Below are positions 34,971 through 46,630 of a stretch of DNA of 64,000 bases, piece after piece (the stretch's first letter is position 1; each line of letters begins with the position of its first letter). Below the pieces are notes generated by a model. It saw only the letters and a list, made by a program, of their open reading frames with translations. It made no database searches and was not told the origin of the DNA. The DNA lies in NCBI RefSeq assembly GCF_017312405.1, contig NZ_BLTG01000007.1, forward strand, positions 62,001 through 126,000, written 5' to 3'. The DNA is from Mycobacterium sp. PO1 (GTDB taxonomy: Bacteria > Actinomycetota > Actinomycetes > Mycobacteriales > Mycobacteriaceae). A program made the translations under genes and the position numbers.

Positions 34971-35017
34971 TTCCGCGGTGGCTACCCCGCGGGGACCCGG
35001 GACGGGGAGGCGACGGC

Positions 35018-35593
35018 GTGATCAAGCCGCACAACACCAACACCGAATTCGACCTCGGCGGCATCAACCACGTCGCGCTGGTGTGCTCGGACATGCAGAA
35101 GACGGTGGACTTCTACAGCAACGTGCTGGGCATGCCGCTGATCAAGTCCCTCGACCTGCCCGGCGGCATGGGGCAGCACTTCTTCTTCGACGCCGGCAAC
35201 GGTGACTGCGTGGCGTTCTTCTGGTTCGCCGACGCCCCCGACCGCGTGCCCGGTATCTCCTCACCGGAGGCCATCCCCGGCATCGGCGACATCGTCAGCG
35301 CCGTGAGCACGATGAACCACCTGGCCTTCCATGTCCCGGCCGAGAAGTTCGACGAGTACCGGCAGCGGCTCAAGGCCAAGGGAGTCCGGGTCGGCCCGAT
35401 CCTCAACCACGACGAAAGTCCCGCCCAGGTCTCACCGACCGTCCATCCGGGGGTGTACGTGCGGTCTTTCTACTTCCTGGACCCGGACGGCATCACCCTC
35501 GAGTTCGCGTGCTGGACCAAGCAGTTCGGCGACGCCGACACCACCACCGAGCCGAAGACCGCCGCCGATCGCCGGGCGCCGACGCGCGCCTAA
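35018..35593 (+). CDS. VOC/glyoxalase-fold dioxygenase-like protein (Rv0274-like)
   Basis: 191 residues with paired beta-alpha-beta-beta-beta modules. GGINHVALVCSDMQKTVDFY is the first module with its metal-binding His. MNHLAFHVPAEKFDEYRQRL gives the second His, and FYFLDPDGITLEFACWTKQF supplies the metal-binding Glu. The fold covers glyoxalases, extradiol dioxygenases and epimerases; the exact reaction is unknown. GTG start at 35018 follows GGGAGG at 35005-35010. It converges on a TetR gene with a four-base overlap of stops. Confidence 0.82.
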   Translation: MIKPHNTNTEFDLGGINHVALVCSDMQKTVDFYSNVLGMPLIKSLDLPGGMGQHFFFDAGNGDCVAFFWFADAPDRVPGISSPEAIPGIGDIVSAVSTMNHLAFHVPAEKFDEYRQRLKAKGVRVGPILNHDESPAQVSPTVHPGVYVRSFYFLDPDGITLEFACWTKQFGDADTTTEPKTAADRRAPTRA

Positions 35594-36213
35594 GCGTCGC
35601 GGTAGAGTGCCGGGTCGCCGAGCCGGTCGATCAGCATGCCGAGTTGGTCGGCGAGCTGCTCGGGCGTGAAATCGAGGTCACCGGCCAACCACGCGCTCAG
35701 GGTCTGAGCCACGCCGCCGACGACGAAGTGACTGGCCGCCTTGATCCGCTCGTTGGCGGTCACGTGTAGCGCCGCCTCGGCATGCTGCCCGGACAGCAGC
35801 GCGAACAGCGCGCCGGACTCCGCACGCTTGCGCACCACCACCGGGTTGGCCAGGCGATCGCTGAACAGCAGCCGGCCCACCCGCGCGTCGTCGGAGATGG
35901 TGCGCACCAGGTTGGTCATGCCGGCCCGGCTCTGCTCGCGAGCCGGTGCCGCGGCCACCGCGGCCTGCGTGGTGGCCGCGATGTCAGCGACCACCCAGTC
36001 GAACACCGCGCTGACGAAGGCGTCCTTGTCGGTGAAGTTCTCGTAGAAGTAGCGCGCCGCCAGACCGGACTGCGCACAGATCGCGCGCACCGTGAGGTCG
36101 CCGGGGGTCGGCGCGGCGCCGAGCAGGTCCAGGCCCGCAGTCAACAACCGGCGTCTGCGCTCGGCGATGCGCTGGCCGGCCTCGATTCCCCGGTACGGAC
36201 GAATCTGGGCCAT
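35590..36213 (-). CDS. TetR family regulator (Rv0275c-like)
   Basis: 207 residues. HTH: LTAGLDLLGAAPTPGDLTVR and SGLAARYFYENFTDKDAFVS, residues about 25-70. ATG at 36213 is chosen; the open frame reaches further back but into non-conserved sequence. It is divergent from the MpaB-like oxygenase gene with 94 bases between, and probably controls it. The tail overlaps the VOC gene by four bases. Confidence 0.85.
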   Translation of the reverse strand: MAQIRPYRGIEAGQRIAERRRRLLTAGLDLLGAAPTPGDLTVRAICAQSGLAARYFYENFTDKDAFVSAVFDWVVADIAATTQAAVAAAPAREQSRAGMTNLVRTISDDARVGRLLFSDRLANPVVVRKRAESGALFALLSGQHAEAALHVTANERIKAASHFVVGGVAQTLSAWLAGDLDFTPEQLADQLGMLIDRLGDPALYRDA

Positions 36214-36307
36214 CACCCCATATTGACACCCGCCGCGCGGGGGGAGCAATATCAGGAAACGCGTGTTCGCACATTTGGTGACGGCACCGCCGAGAGGAGT
36301 GTGTCCA

Positions 36308-37195
36308 GTGACGGTGAGCGAGCCTGTTCGACAGGTCGATTCCCCTGCCGGCAGCCCCGAGGCCGCCGCCCGCGGAGGACGGGGCGGAGCCGACGACGGC
36401 ATGCTCGGGCTGGGCCTGCTGGCCGGACCGGCGAATGTGATCATGCAGCTGGCGCGTCCCGGGGTCGGTTACGGAGTGCTGGAGAGCCGCGTCGAAAGCG
36501 GCCGCATCGACCGGCATCCGATCAAGCGCGCCCGCACCACCTTCACCTATCTCGCGGTGTCCACCAGCGGAACGGCTGAGCAGAAGGCCGCCTTCCGGCG
36601 CGCGGTCAACGGGGCGCACGCGCAGGTGTTCTCCACCGACGAAAGCCCGGTGAAGTACCACGCCTTCGACAAGGACCTGCAGTTGTGGGTGGGCGCGTGC
36701 CTGTACAAGGGCGTCGTCGACGTGCACCGGATCTTCGGCGGAGAACCTGACGAGGACACCGCCGACCGGCTGTACCTGCAGGGGCGCGCGCTGGCCACGA
36801 TGTTGCAGGTGCCCGAGTCGATGTGGCCCGCCGATCGCGCCGCGTTCGACCGCTACTGGCAGAAGTCCCTCGACGAGGTCCACATCGACGACACCGTCCG
36901 GGAGTTCCTCCATCCGATCGCACTCTCGCGTCTTCAGGGGCTCACCCTGCCCGGCCCGCTCCGGCGTCATACCGAAGGGCTGGCCCTGCTCATCACCACC
37001 GGATTCCTGCCGCAGCGTTTCCGCGACGAGATGCGGCTGAGCTGGGGGCCCGAGCAGCAACGCCGGTTCGACCGGCTGATGACGGTGCTGCGTACGGTGA
37101 ACCGGATCTCGCCGCGAGTCGTGCGGGAATTCCCGTTCAACGTGCTGCTCAAGGACCTGGACTGGCGCATCCGCACGGGCCGTCCGCTGGTGTGA
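36308..37195 (+). CDS. Oxygenase MpaB family protein (DUF2236, Rv0276-like)
   Basis: 295 residues, soluble helical. LLAGPANVIMQLARPGVGYG and KRARTTFTYLAVSTSGTAEQ are the N-terminal family stretches, and AFDKDLQLWVGACLYKGVVD contains the region of the conserved acidic residues. The family binds heme-like or metal cofactors and carries out oxidative cleavage in some members (latex and meroterpenoid enzymes). GTG 36308 is preferred because GAGGAG lies at 36294-36299. It is the last gene before the ESX-3 promoter region and is not obviously part of it. Confidence 0.78.
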   Translation: MTVSEPVRQVDSPAGSPEAAARGGRGGADDGMLGLGLLAGPANVIMQLARPGVGYGVLESRVESGRIDRHPIKRARTTFTYLAVSTSGTAEQKAAFRRAVNGAHAQVFSTDESPVKYHAFDKDLQLWVGACLYKGVVDVHRIFGGEPDEDTADRLYLQGRALATMLQVPESMWPADRAAFDRYWQKSLDEVHIDDTVREFLHPIALSRLQGLTLPGPLRRHTEGLALLITTGFLPQRFRDEMRLSWGPEQQRRFDRLMTVLRTVNRISPRVVREFPFNVLLKDLDWRIRTGRPLV

Positions 37196-37268
37196 CACCG
37201 CACCGCGCCGGTGATCTGGTTCACCGTGCGGTGCTACCCGGTGAGTCTCGACAGTGAGCTTATGCAAT

Positions 37269-37304
37269 GCTAACTTCAGCAAAAGTTAGCTTAGCCATAC
37301 ATAA
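37269..37304 (+). promoter_or_regulatory. Iron-box-like operator of ESX-3
   Basis: In the 172-base gap before eccA3 two overlapping signals stand out. GCTAACTT (37269-37276) and AAGTTAGC (37283-37290) are perfect inverted repeats. The 19 bases at 37286-37304 (TTAGCTTAGCCATACATAA) match the mycobacterial IdeR consensus at 14 of 19 positions by my count. ESX-3 is known to be iron-regulated through IdeR. No Zur-type site is clear. Confidence 0.6.
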
Positions 37305-37367
37305 GTACGCGACGAGGGAGACTGCGGGCCCGGGGGACTGTCAGCCGGCACCGCGAATCACACACGC

Positions 37368-39230
37368 ATGGACATTGGAAGTGACACCGTCGCGACGGTC
37401 GCCGGTCACCCGCACCGGATAGACCGCGACGTCATCAGCCGGTTCGCGACCTGCTGTCGCGCGCTCGGGTTGTCGGTGCACGACCGGCAGCGACCGGCGG
37501 ATCTGGCCGCTGCCCGATCCGGGTTCGGCGCGCTGACCCGCGTCGCCGCCGACCAGTGCGACGCATGGACCGGCCTGGCCGCCGCCGGAGACGTGACACC
37601 GCAGGTGGTCGAGCAGATCTGGCAAACATCGGCCACCGCGGGCGCGCTGCAGCGTCAGATCGAGCTGGCGCCCGGCGCGCTCGGCTTCGGCTACGACACC
37701 GGTCTCTACCTGCGTTTCCGTGCCACCGCCCCGGCGGACTTCTCCCTTGCCTATGCGGTGTCCCTTTGCGAGGCAGCAGATTTCGGGACTGCTGAGCGCC
37801 TGGTCGGTGAGCTGCTGGAACACCGGCCCGGGTGGCTGCAGGCCCGCTGGGTGCGCGCGGCGATCCACTACCGGGCCGAGCGTTGGTCCGACGTGGTGCG
37901 GATGCTGACGCCGATGGTCGGTGACCGGTCCCTCGACGACGCGAGCGCTCACGCCGCCCGGGTGACCCTCGGCATCGCGCTGGCACGGCTGGGCATGTTC
38001 GCACCCGCGCTTTCGCACCTCGAACAACCCGACGGCCCACTGACCGTCGCCGCGACCGACGGTGCGCTGGCCAAGGCGCTGGCCCTGCGCGCCCAGGGCG
38101 AGGACGACGACGCACGCGAGCTGCTGCAGGAGCTCTACGCCGCGAATCCCGAGAACGCGCAGATCGAAGAGGCCCTGTCCGACGCCACATTCGGGTTCGC
38201 GACCACCACGGCGGCGCGCATCGAGGCGCGCACCGATCCGTGGGATCCCGGCACCGAGCCCGGGGAATCGGACTTCGTCGACCCCGGGGCCAAGGACCGC
38301 AAGGCGCACCTGCTGGTGGAGGCCGAGGCCGAGCTCGCCGAGTTCATCGGCCTCGAGGAGGTCAAATACCAGGTCGCCCGGCTGAAAAGCTCGGTGGCGA
38401 TGGCGATCCGGCGCCAGGAGCGGGGGCTGGCCGTCGCCCAGCGCACCAATCACCTGGTGTTCGCCGGGCCGCCCGGAACGGGCAAGACCACCATCGCGCG
38501 GGTGGTCGCCAAGATCTATTGCGGACTGGGCCTGTTGAAGAAGGAGACCGTCCGCGAGGTGCACCGCGCCGATCTGATCGGCCAGCACATCGGTGAGACG
38601 GAGGCCAAGACCAACGCCATCATCGACAGCGCGCTCGACGGTGTGCTGTTCCTCGACGAGGCCTACGCGCTCGTGTCCACCGGGGCCAAGAACGACTTCG
38701 GACTCGTCGCCATCGACACGCTGCTCGCGCGGATGGAGAACGACCGTGACCGTCTGGTCGTCATCGTCGCCGGCTACCGCAAAGACCTCGACACCTTCCT
38801 CGACACCAACGAGGGTCTGCGCTCCCGCTTCACCCGCAGCATCGACTTCCCGTCCTACTCGTCTAAGGAGCTCGCCGAAATCGCCACTCGCATGGCCGAG
38901 AAGCGGGACTCGCGCTTCGACCAGGCCGCCCGCGCCGACATGGAACGGCTCTTCGCCCACCTCGCGGAGTCCTCCACCCCCGACGCCGCGGGCGTGCAGC
39001 GACGCAGCCTCGACATCGCCGGCAACGGGCGTTTCGTGCGTAACCTCGTCGAGCGTTCCGAGGAGGAGCGCGAGTATCGCCTCGACCACACGCCGCGCAC
39101 CGACGACGCCGGGGACTTCACCGACGACGAGCTGATGACCATCACCGCCGCCGACGTCGCCAACTCGGCGGCACCGCTGCTGCGCGGGCTCGGTCTGTCG
39201 GTGCCCGACCAACAGCCGGGCCGGTCGTGA
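37368..39230 (+). CDS. eccA3: ESX-3 AAA+ ATPase EccA3
   Basis: 620 residues. The N-terminal TPR-like domain (1-300) starts at VISRFATCCRALGLSVHDRQ and continues in helical pairs. The CbxX/CfqX-type AAA+ domain holds Walker A VFAGPPGTGKTTIARVV, Walker B VLFLDEAYALVS and the sensor region IVIVAGYRKDLDTFLDTNEG. EccA is the cytosolic ATPase thought to act with EspG in handling PE-PPE substrates. It is the first gene of the ESX-3 operon; its stop overlaps eccB3 (GTGA). No strong ribosome site precedes the ATG. Confidence 0.95.
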   Translation: MDIGSDTVATVAGHPHRIDRDVISRFATCCRALGLSVHDRQRPADLAAARSGFGALTRVAADQCDAWTGLAAAGDVTPQVVEQIWQTSATAGALQRQIELAPGALGFGYDTGLYLRFRATAPADFSLAYAVSLCEAADFGTAERLVGELLEHRPGWLQARWVRAAIHYRAERWSDVVRMLTPMVGDRSLDDASAHAARVTLGIALARLGMFAPALSHLEQPDGPLTVAATDGALAKALALRAQGEDDDARELLQELYAANPENAQIEEALSDATFGFATTTAARIEARTDPWDPGTEPGESDFVDPGAKDRKAHLLVEAEAELAEFIGLEEVKYQVARLKSSVAMAIRRQERGLAVAQRTNHLVFAGPPGTGKTTIARVVAKIYCGLGLLKKETVREVHRADLIGQHIGETEAKTNAIIDSALDGVLFLDEAYALVSTGAKNDFGLVAIDTLLARMENDRDRLVVIVAGYRKDLDTFLDTNEGLRSRFTRSIDFPSYSSKELAEIATRMAEKRDSRFDQAARADMERLFAHLAESSTPDAAGVQRRSLDIAGNGRFVRNLVERSEEEREYRLDHTPRTDDAGDFTDDELMTITAADVANSAAPLLRGLGLSVPDQQPGRS

Positions 39231-40780
39231 CCGCGCCCGACGGGGACCGGCGTTCGTTCAGCTCGCGGACACCGGCCAACGAGAACCCCGACCGCGTCAG
39301 CTACCGCCGCGGGTTCGTGACCCGGCATCAGGTGACCGGGTGGCGATTCGTCATGCGCCGCATCGCCTCCGGTGTCGCGCTGCACGACACGAGAATGCTG
39401 GTCGACCCGCTCCGCACCCAGTCGCGGGCCGTGCTCGTCGGCGCGCTGGTTCTCGTCACCGGCATCGTCGGCTGCTTCCTGTTCTCGCTGATCCGGCCCT
39501 CGGGGTCGGCGGGCGACGACGCGATCCTCGCCGACCGGGACACCGCAGCGCTGTACGTGCGTCTCGGCGAACAGCTGCACCCGGTCCTGAACCTGGCCTC
39601 CGCGCGGCTCATCACCGGCCGGCCGGACAACCCGGCGCTGGTGAAGAGCAGCGAGCTCGACCAGTTCCCCCGCGGCAACATGCTCGGCATCCCCGGTGCC
39701 CCGGAACGCATGGTGGCCAACCAGACCCGCGACGCCTTCTGGACGGTCTGCGACGCGGCGACCGGATCCCAGGCCGGGGTCACGGTCATCGCCGGGCCGC
39801 CCGCCACCGACGGCGAGCGCGCCGGCGCCCTGCCCGCCGATCAGGCCGTGCTGGCCGAGAACGGCGACATCACGTGGCTGCTGTGGAACGGTCGCCGCAG
39901 CGCGGTCGACCTCGCCGACCGTGCCGTGGTCGACGGCCTCGGCATCGGCGCCGAGATCGCCGGGCGAGGGCCACAGCCGATCGCCGACGGCCTGTTCAAC
40001 GCGATACCCGAAGGGCCGGCGCTGGTCTCACCGCTGATCCCGGGAGCCGGCACACCCGCACAGGTGCCGCTGCCGGTCGATGCGCCGGTCGGGACGGTCC
40101 TGGTGGCCTACGAGGCGGACAACACGTTGCGCCATTACGTGGTGCTGCCCGACGGTCTGCAGCCCATCCCGGTGGTGCTGGCCTCGATCCTGCGCAACAC
40201 CAACTCTTACGGTTTCGCCGCGCCCCCGCGGATCGGTGCCGACGAGGTGGCGCGGGTCCCGGTCGCCGACGGCATCGACACCTCGGTGTATCCGGCGCAG
40301 CCGCTCGACCTCGTCGACCCCACCGCCGACCCCGTCACCTGCGTCGTCTGGGCGAAACCGGAGGGTGCGCAGGAGAACTCGTTGACCTTGCTGTCCGGCT
40401 CCACGCTTCCCGCCCCGGCCGGACTGCATACCGTCGATCTGGTGAGTTCGGGCGGCCCGGGTGGACCGGCCACCCGCGTAGCCCTGACCCCGGGCACCGG
40501 ATACTTCGTCGACAGTCGCGGATCGCTGTTCTGGGTCAGCGACACCGGCGTGCGCTACGGCATCGACACCGGCCAGAGCGGCTCCGGTGAAGCCGGATTC
40601 GACTCCGTCGAGGCGCTCGGCTTGACCTCGGCTCCGCTGCCGATCCCGTGGTCGGTGCTGTCCCAGTTCGCCGCCGGTCCGACGCTGTCACGCGCCGACG
40701 CGCTCCTGGCGCACGACACGCTGGCTCCCGCCGCGGCGCCGGCCCGGTTGGAGAACCTCACGAGTATGGAAAACCCATGA
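39227..40780 (+). CDS. eccB3: ESX-3 core membrane component EccB3
   Basis: 517 residues. A cytoplasmic N-terminus ([20 protein letters not shown]) leads to one membrane segment ([20 protein letters not shown]). A large periplasmic domain follows, with [20 protein letters not shown] and [11 protein letters not shown], the known start of the EccB repeat domain. EccB forms the periplasmic part of the ESX membrane complex and has ATPase activity reported for EccB1. GTG start overlapping eccA3; ATGA overlap with eccC3. Confidence 0.95.
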   Translation: MTAPDGDRRSFSSRTPANENPDRVSYRRGFVTRHQVTGWRFVMRRIASGVALHDTRMLVDPLRTQSRAVLVGALVLVTGIVGCFLFSLIRPSGSAGDDAILADRDTAALYVRLGEQLHPVLNLASARLITGRPDNPALVKSSELDQFPRGNMLGIPGAPERMVANQTRDAFWTVCDAATGSQAGVTVIAGPPATDGERAGALPADQAVLAENGDITWLLWNGRRSAVDLADRAVVDGLGIGAEIAGRGPQPIADGLFNAIPEGPALVSPLIPGAGTPAQVPLPVDAPVGTVLVAYEADNTLRHYVVLPDGLQPIPVVLASILRNTNSYGFAAPPRIGADEVARVPVADGIDTSVYPAQPLDLVDPTADPVTCVVWAKPEGAQENSLTLLSGSTLPAPAGLHTVDLVSSGGPGGPATRVALTPGTGYFVDSRGSLFWVSDTGVRYGIDTGQSGSGEAGFDSVEALGLTSAPLPIPWSVLSQFAAGPTLSRADALLAHDTLAPAAAPARLENLTSMENP

Positions 40781-43700
40781 GCAGGCTGATCTTCGAGCAC
40801 CGCAAGCGGATCCAGCCGCCGGCGACCCGTCAAGGCACCATCACCATCGAGCCGCCGCCGGAGCTGCCCCGGGTGGTGCCGCCGTCACTGCTGCGCCGCG
40901 TCCTGCCGTACCTGATCGTCATCCTGATCGTCGGGATGATCGTCGCACTGGTCGCCACCGGTCTGAGGTTGATCTCGCCGACAACCCTGTTCTTCCCGTT
41001 CGTGCTGCTCCTGGCCGCGACCGCGCTGTACCGGGGCTCGGACAACAAGCTCCGCACCGAAGAGGTCGATGCCGAACGCGCCGACTACCTGCGCTACCTG
41101 TCGGTGATCCGCGACAACGTCCGCGCCCACGCCGACGAACAACGCGCCGGCCTGGAGTGGTCACATCCGGACCCGGTGGCACTGGCCGGTGTGCCGGGCA
41201 CCCGCCGGCAGTGGGAGCGCGACCCCCGCGACCGCGACTTCCTGGTGCTGCGCGCCGGCCTGCACGACCAGGCCCTCGACGCGGCACTGCGGGTCAAGGA
41301 CACCGCCGAGGAGATCGACCTGGAACCGGTGTCGCACACGACGTTGCGCGGCCTGCTCGACACCCAGCGGACCCTGCATGACGCTCCGGCCGGTATCGAC
41401 CTGACCAAGGTCGCGCGGATCACCGTGGTGGGCGACGCCGACGAGGTCGATGGTGCTGTGCGCGCCTGGCTGGCCCAGGCGATGACCTGGCACGACCCCT
41501 CGGTGCTCGGAATCGGCTACGCAGGGCCGACATTGGACGACGACGACTGGTCGTGGCTGAAGTGGTTGCCCCATGTCGATGTGCCCGGCCAGGTCGACGG
41601 GGTCGGTCCCGCGCGTTATCTGACGGCCGACGCCACTGCGCTGCGCCGGCTGCTGGCCCCCGCCCTCGCCGATCGGGGACCGTTCACCGGTGACGGCAGC
41701 GAAAACGTCAAGCACCTGCTGCTCGTGCTCGACGACCCCGACGCCGACCCCGACGAGCTGACCGGGGGAGTCGATCCCGCCGGCGTCACGGTCATCCATC
41801 GGACCGTCGCCGAACCGCACCGCGAGCAGTACCCGGATCCCGAGCGGCCCATCCTGCGGATCTCCGACGGCCGGATCCAGCGGTGGCAGACCGGCGGCTG
41901 GGCCCCCTACATCGACACTGCCGACCGGCTCGACGCGGCCGACGCGGGGCACCTCGCCCGCCGGCTCTCGCGCTGGGATTCCAATCCCAGCCACGGCCGC
42001 TCGGCCGCCACCGGTGGAGCGGCCTTCACCACGTTGCTCGGCATCCCGGACGCCTCGGCGCTGGACGTGGCCGCGCTGTGGGCCCCCCGCAACCGCGACG
42101 ACGAGCTGCGGGTGCCGATCGGCGTCACCGCCACCGGCGAACCGCTGTACTTCGACCTCAAGGACGAAGCCGAGGGCGGAATGGGTCCCCACGGGTTGAT
42201 GATCGGGATGACCGGCTCGGGCAAGTCCCAGACCCTGATGGCGATCCTGCTGTCGTTGCTGACCACCCACCCGGCCGACCGGCTCATCGTCATCTACGCC
42301 GACTTCAAGGGTGAGGCCGGGGCGGACATCTTCCGCAACTTCCCGCAGGTCGTCGCCGTCATCTCCAACATGGCCGAGAAGCGTTCGCTGGCAGACCGGT
42401 TCGCCGACACCCTGCGCGGCGAGGTCGCCCGGCGCGAGCAGCTGCTCAAAGAGGCCGGCCGCCGGGTGCAGGGCAGCGCGTTCAACTCGGTCACCGAATA
42501 CGAGAACGCCGTGGCCGAGGGACACGACCTGCCACCCATCCCGACGCTGTTCGTGGTGGCCGACGAGTTCACCCTCATGCTCGCCGATCATCCCGAGTAC
42601 GCCGACCTGTTCGACTATGTCGCCCGCAAGGGCCGCTCGTTCCGCATCCACCTGCTCTTCGCGTCCCAGACGCTCGACGTGGGCCGGATCAAGGACATCG
42701 ACAAGAACACGTCCTACCGGATCGGTCTGAAAGTGGCCAGCCCCAGCGTGTCCCGGCAGATCATCGGGGTGGAGGACGCGTACCACATCGAGTCGGGCCG
42801 GGAGCACAAAGGCGTGGGGTTCCTCGTCCCGGCGCCGGGCGCACTGCCGGTCAAGTTCCGCAGCACCTACGTCGACGGCATCTACGAGCCGCCACGCGTG
42901 GACCGGTCGATCGTCGTGCACGCCATCCCCAAGCCGCAGGCGTTCCCCGCCGGCTGGGTGGACCCGGAACCGGACACCGTCATCGTCGACGACGGCGCCG
43001 ACGTCGAGGTGCTGCCGCCGCGCAAGCTGATCGCCACCATCGGCGACCAGCTGGCCCACTACGGACCGCGCGCACCGCAATTGTGGCTGCCGCCACTGGA
43101 CGAGCCGATCGCGCTCGACGACGTACTGACCCGCTCGGGAATCGCGGCCGGGCAGTGGCGTTGGCCGCTCGGCGAGATCGACCGCCCCTTCGACATGCGG
43201 CGCGACACACTGGTTTTCGATGCCACCTCGGCCTCGTCGAACCTGGTGATCCACGGTGGCCCGAAGTCGGGCAAGTCCACCGCCCTGCAGACGTTCGTGC
43301 TCTCCGCGGCTGCCCTGCACGCGCCGGGTGACGTGACGTTCTACTGTCTGGACTACGGCGGCGGGCAGCTGCGGGCTCTGGACGGCCTCGCACACGTCGG
43401 TGGGGTGGCCTCCCCGCTGGAGTCGGAGAAGATCCGCCGCACCTTCGGCGAACTCGACCAGTTGCTGCGCGCCCGCCAGCAGGCCGGCGGGGCCAACGGC
43501 GGCGACTACCGCGACGGCTACGGCGAGGTGTTCCTGCTCATCGACAACCTGTACGCGTTCAGCCGGGACAACACCGACACGTTCAACACCCGTAACCCAC
43601 TGCTGGCCAAGGTGACCGAGCTGGTGAACACCGGCATGGCCTACGGCATCCACGTCGTGATCACGACCCCGAACTGGCTCGAGGTGCCGCTGGGGATGCG

Positions 43701-44745
43701 CGACGGGCTCGGGCTGCGCCTGGAACTGCGGCTGCACGACCCCCGCGACAGCAACGTGCGGGTCACCGGAGCGCTGCGCCGCCCCGCCGAGGCGGTGCCG
43801 GTCGACCAGCCCGGCCGCGGCCTGACCATGGCGGCGGAGCATTTCCTGTTCGCCCGCCCCTCCCTGGAATCGATTCCCGCGCTCAACGCCCGGCACCCCG
43901 ACCGCAGCGCGCCGCCGGTGCGGCTGCTGCCGACCAACCTGTCACCCGATCGGCTGGGCCCGCTGTACCCGGCAGCGGAGCGGGTGGTCATCGGGCAGCG
44001 CGAGACCGACCTGGCGCCGGTCGGCGTCGACTTCACCGACAACCCGCTGATGATGGTGTTCGGCGACGCCAAGACCGGTAAGACGACGCTGCTGCGGCAC
44101 CTGATCCGGACCATCCGGGAGAACTCGCGCCCGGACCAGGTGGCGTTCACGGTGCTCGACCGCCGGCTGCACCTGGTCGACGAGCCGCTGTTCCCGGACA
44201 ACGAGTACACCCCGAACATCGACCGGATCCTGCCGGCGATGCTGGGCCTGTCCGCGCTGATCGAGCAGCGCCGCCCACCCGCCGGCCTGAGCCCGCAGGA
44301 GCTCAGCCGCTGGGACTACCGCACCGTGGCCCGCGACAGCCACACCCACTACCTGATCATCGACGACGTCGACCAGATCCCCGACGGCCCCGCCACCAGC
44401 GGCCCGTTCGCGGGACAGCGTCCGTGGACCCCGCTGCTCGGATTGCTCTCGCAGGCTTCCGATCTGGGGTTGCGGGTGATCGTCACCGCCCGGGCGGCAG
44501 GCTCGGCGCATGCGGTGATGACGGCACCGCTGCTGCGTCGGCTCAACGACCTGCAGGCGACCCTGCTGATGCTGTCGGGTAACCCGCAGGACAGCGGCAA
44601 GATCCGCGGGCACCGGTTCAGCCGGCTGCCGGTCGGGCGGGGCATGCTGCTCGACGCCACCGACACCCCGAGCTTCGTTCAACTCGTCAACCCGTTGGCT
44701 GAAGCCGCCATCGCCCACCGCGGCGGAGAGGAGAACCACCGATGA
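40777..44745 (+). CDS. eccC3: ESX-3 FtsK/SpoIIIE ATPase EccC3
   Basis: 1322 residues. Two N-terminal membrane segments ([20 protein letters not shown], then [16 protein letters not shown]) precede a stalk/DUF domain. Three ATPase domains follow: Walker [11 protein letters not shown] with [16 protein letters not shown] with FLLIDN, and GDAKTGKTT with LIIDDVD. The first has the classical hydrophobic-DE; the others lack it. It is the motor that binds substrate C-termini. ATG 40777 is the true start (ATGA with eccB3); an upstream in-frame start lies inside eccB3. Length close to M. tuberculosis EccC3. Confidence 0.95.
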   Translation: MSRLIFEHRKRIQPPATRQGTITIEPPPELPRVVPPSLLRRVLPYLIVILIVGMIVALVATGLRLISPTTLFFPFVLLLAATALYRGSDNKLRTEEVDAERADYLRYLSVIRDNVRAHADEQRAGLEWSHPDPVALAGVPGTRRQWERDPRDRDFLVLRAGLHDQALDAALRVKDTAEEIDLEPVSHTTLRGLLDTQRTLHDAPAGIDLTKVARITVVGDADEVDGAVRAWLAQAMTWHDPSVLGIGYAGPTLDDDDWSWLKWLPHVDVPGQVDGVGPARYLTADATALRRLLAPALADRGPFTGDGSENVKHLLLVLDDPDADPDELTGGVDPAGVTVIHRTVAEPHREQYPDPERPILRISDGRIQRWQTGGWAPYIDTADRLDAADAGHLARRLSRWDSNPSHGRSAATGGAAFTTLLGIPDASALDVAALWAPRNRDDELRVPIGVTATGEPLYFDLKDEAEGGMGPHGLMIGMTGSGKSQTLMAILLSLLTTHPADRLIVIYADFKGEAGADIFRNFPQVVAVISNMAEKRSLADRFADTLRGEVARREQLLKEAGRRVQGSAFNSVTEYENAVAEGHDLPPIPTLFVVADEFTLMLADHPEYADLFDYVARKGRSFRIHLLFASQTLDVGRIKDIDKNTSYRIGLKVASPSVSRQIIGVEDAYHIESGREHKGVGFLVPAPGALPVKFRSTYVDGIYEPPRVDRSIVVHAIPKPQAFPAGWVDPEPDTVIVDDGADVEVLPPRKLIATIGDQLAHYGPRAPQLWLPPLDEPIALDDVLTRSGIAAGQWRWPLGEIDRPFDMRRDTLVFDATSASSNLVIHGGPKSGKSTALQTFVLSAAALHAPGDVTFYCLDYGGGQLRALDGLAHVGGVASPLESEKIRRTFGELDQLLRARQQAGGANGGDYRDGYGEVFLLIDNLYAFSRDNTDTFNTRNPLLAKVTELVNTGMAYGIHVVITTPNWLEVPLGMRDGLGLRLELRLHDPRDSNVRVTGALRRPAEAVPVDQPGRGLTMAAEHFLFARPSLESIPALNARHPDRSAPPVRLLPTNLSPDRLGPLYPAAERVVIGQRETDLAPVGVDFTDNPLMMVFGDAKTGKTTLLRHLIRTIRENSRPDQVAFTVLDRRLHLVDEPLFPDNEYTPNIDRILPAMLGLSALIEQRRPPAGLSPQELSRWDYRTVARDSHTHYLIIDDVDQIPDGPATSGPFAGQRPWTPLLGLLSQASDLGLRVIVTARAAGSAHAVMTAPLLRRLNDLQATLLMLSGNPQDSGKIRGHRFSRLPVGRGMLLDATDTPSFVQLVNPLAEAAIAHRGGEENHR

Positions 44746-45050
44746 CCCTGCGTGTCGTCCCCGAAGGGCTCACCGCCGCCAGCGCGGCGGTGGAGGCACT
44801 CACCGCGCGCATGGCCGCCGCCCAGGCCGCCGCCGCGCCGGTCGTCGGCGCCGTCGTTCCGCCGGCGGTCGACCCGGTGTCCCTGCAGACCGCCGCGGCG
44901 TTCAGCGCCGCTGCGGCCGAACACCAGACGGTGGCGGCCCAGGGCGTCGAAGAACTCGGCCGCTCCGGTGTCGGGGTCGGCGAGTCCGCCGCCAGCTACG
45001 CCAGCGGTGACGCGATGGGCGCCACCGCCTACCTGATCGCCCGAGGCTGA
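44742..45050 (+). CDS. PE5: PE family protein PE5
   Basis: 102 residues, a single PE domain without a C-terminal extension. The PE motif appears in [20 protein letters not shown], and the YxxxD secretion signal in [11 protein letters not shown]. It pairs with the PPE protein encoded five bases downstream and is delivered to ESX-3 by EspG3. The start overlaps the eccC3 stop. Confidence 0.93.
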   Translation: MTLRVVPEGLTAASAAVEALTARMAAAQAAAAPVVGAVVPPAVDPVSLQTAAAFSAAAAEHQTVAAQGVEELGRSGVGVGESAASYASGDAMGATAYLIARG

Positions 45051-45055
45051 GCGGT

Positions 45056-46630
45056 ATGACGGCCCCCGTCTGGATGGCGTTGCCACCCGAGGTGCACTCG
45101 GCGTCGCTGAGCAGCGGCCCCGGTCCGGGGCCTCTGCTGGCAGCCGCAGGCACGTGGCACTCGCTGAGCGCCGAATATGCGACCGCAGCAGCCGAACTGA
45201 CCGCCATCCTGGCCGACGTGCAGGCCGGAGCGTGGGAGGGGCCCAGCGCCGAACAGTACGTCGCGGCGCACGCCCCCTACCTGGCTTGGCTGACTCAGCA
45301 GAGCGCCGTCAGCACGGCGACCGCGGCGCAGCACGAGACCGCGGCCGCGGCCTACTCGAGCGCGCTGGCGGCGATGCCCACCCTGCCGGAGCTCGCCCTC
45401 AACCACACCACCCACGCGGTGCTGGTGGCCACCAACTTCCTTGGCATCAACACCATCCCGATCGCGCTCAACGAAGCCGACTACGTGCGGATGTGGATCC
45501 AGGCCGCCACCACCATGGGTACCTACCAGGCGGTCTCGGGCGCGGCCGTCGCCGCGACTCCGACGTCCACCCCGGCGCCGTTCATCCTGATGCCGGGGGT
45601 CGGCGAAGCCGGGCGCGCCGCCGCGGACACGATGGCCGCCGCCGCTCAGCTGCAGGCGGCCGAAGCAGGCAGCTCCTTCGATCTCGGCGACATCATCGCC
45701 GACCTGATCCGGTTCTACGGCGAGATCCTGCGGTTCCTGTTCGAGCCCATCATCGACTTCCTGCGCAACCCGATCGGCAACACGATCCAGCTGATCACCG
45801 ACTTCCTCACCAACCCGGCGCAGGCACTGATCACGTGGGGGCCGTTCCTGTTCGCGGTGGCCTACCAGGCGGTTTCCTGGATCGGCGCCTCGATCCTGTA
45901 CCCGTCGCTGCTGCTGGCCCCGCTGGTGGGCGCGGCGCTGGGCATCGTGCTGGGGATCGGCGCCTACCTGCTCGACCGGCTGCCCGAACAGCCTCCGGCC
46001 GAGGAACCCGTTGAGGAGACCGCGCCGGCCGCCCAAGGGCAGTCACCGACGCGCAGCGACCAGGGCCTGCCGGCCGCCCCGCTCTCGACGCCCGCGCCGG
46101 GAAGCGCTGCGCCCGCGGTCAACACCGTCTCCGCCGGATCGGCCCCCGGCGCGGCGGCACCGGCCTCGGCCGCAGCCCCCCTGGCGCCGTATGCGGTGGT
46201 GGGCCGCGACCCCGACGGCGGACTGTCACCCACCGTCCGTGACTCCACCGGGGCGAAGGCTCCTTCGGCGACGATCCCCGCAGCCGCATCGGGCATCGCC
46301 GCCTCGGCCGCCGAACGACGTCGACGGCGCCGCAGGCAGAAAGAAGACATCAAAGGGCGCGGCTACGCCGACGCCGTCATGGACTACGAGGACGAACCGG
46401 ACGCCGACCCGACCGCGCCAGAGCCGGGTGTGAGCGCCTCGGCCCGCGGGGCCGGACCGATGGGGTTCTCCGGCACCGTCAGCACAGGCACCGAGCAGGC
46501 GGGCGGTTTGACCACGCTGGCCGGAGACTCGTTCGGCGGCGGGCCCAAGAGTCCGATGCTGCCGGGCAGCTGGGACCCCGACACCCCCACAGACGCAGAC
46601 GACAACCACCACAGAGAGGAAAACCCATGA
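45056..46630 (+). CDS. PPE4: PPE family protein PPE4
   Basis: 524 residues. The N-terminal PPE domain (1-180) has [12 protein letters not shown] and the WxG-like [20 protein letters not shown] turn. A hydrophobic middle ([20 protein letters not shown], then [20 protein letters not shown]) follows, then a Pro/Ala-rich C-terminus with a basic cluster (RRRRRRQK). PPE4 with PE5 is required for siderophore-iron use through ESX-3. GTG/ATG-coupled to PE5; its stop overlaps esxG (ATGA). Confidence 0.93.
   Translation: MTAPVWMALPPEVHSASLSSGPGPGPLLAAAGTWHSLSAEYATAAAELTAILADVQAGAWEGPSAEQYVAAHAPYLAWLTQQSAVSTATAAQHETAAAAYSSALAAMPTLPELALNHTTHAVLVATNFLGINTIPIALNEADYVRMWIQAATTMGTYQAVSGAAVAATPTSTPAPFILMPGVGEAGRAAADTMAAAAQLQAAEAGSSFDLGDIIADLIRFYGEILRFLFEPIIDFLRNPIGNTIQLITDFLTNPAQALITWGPFLFAVAYQAVSWIGASILYPSLLLAPLVGAALGIVLGIGAYLLDRLPEQPPAEEPVEETAPAAQGQSPTRSDQGLPAAPLSTPAPGSAAPAVNTVSAGSAPGAAAPASAAAPLAPYAVVGRDPDGGLSPTVRDSTGAKAPSATIPAAASGIAASAAERRRRRRRQKEDIKGRGYADAVMDYEDEPDADPTAPEPGVSASARGAGPMGFSGTVSTGTEQAGGLTTLAGDSFGGGPKSPMLPGSWDPDTPTDADDNHHREENP

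Noticed and set aside
41161..43896. 911-residue open frame antisense to eccC3
   Set aside because: Long antisense frames are normal in high-GC coding sequence; its composition is low-complexity and eccC3 is certain.
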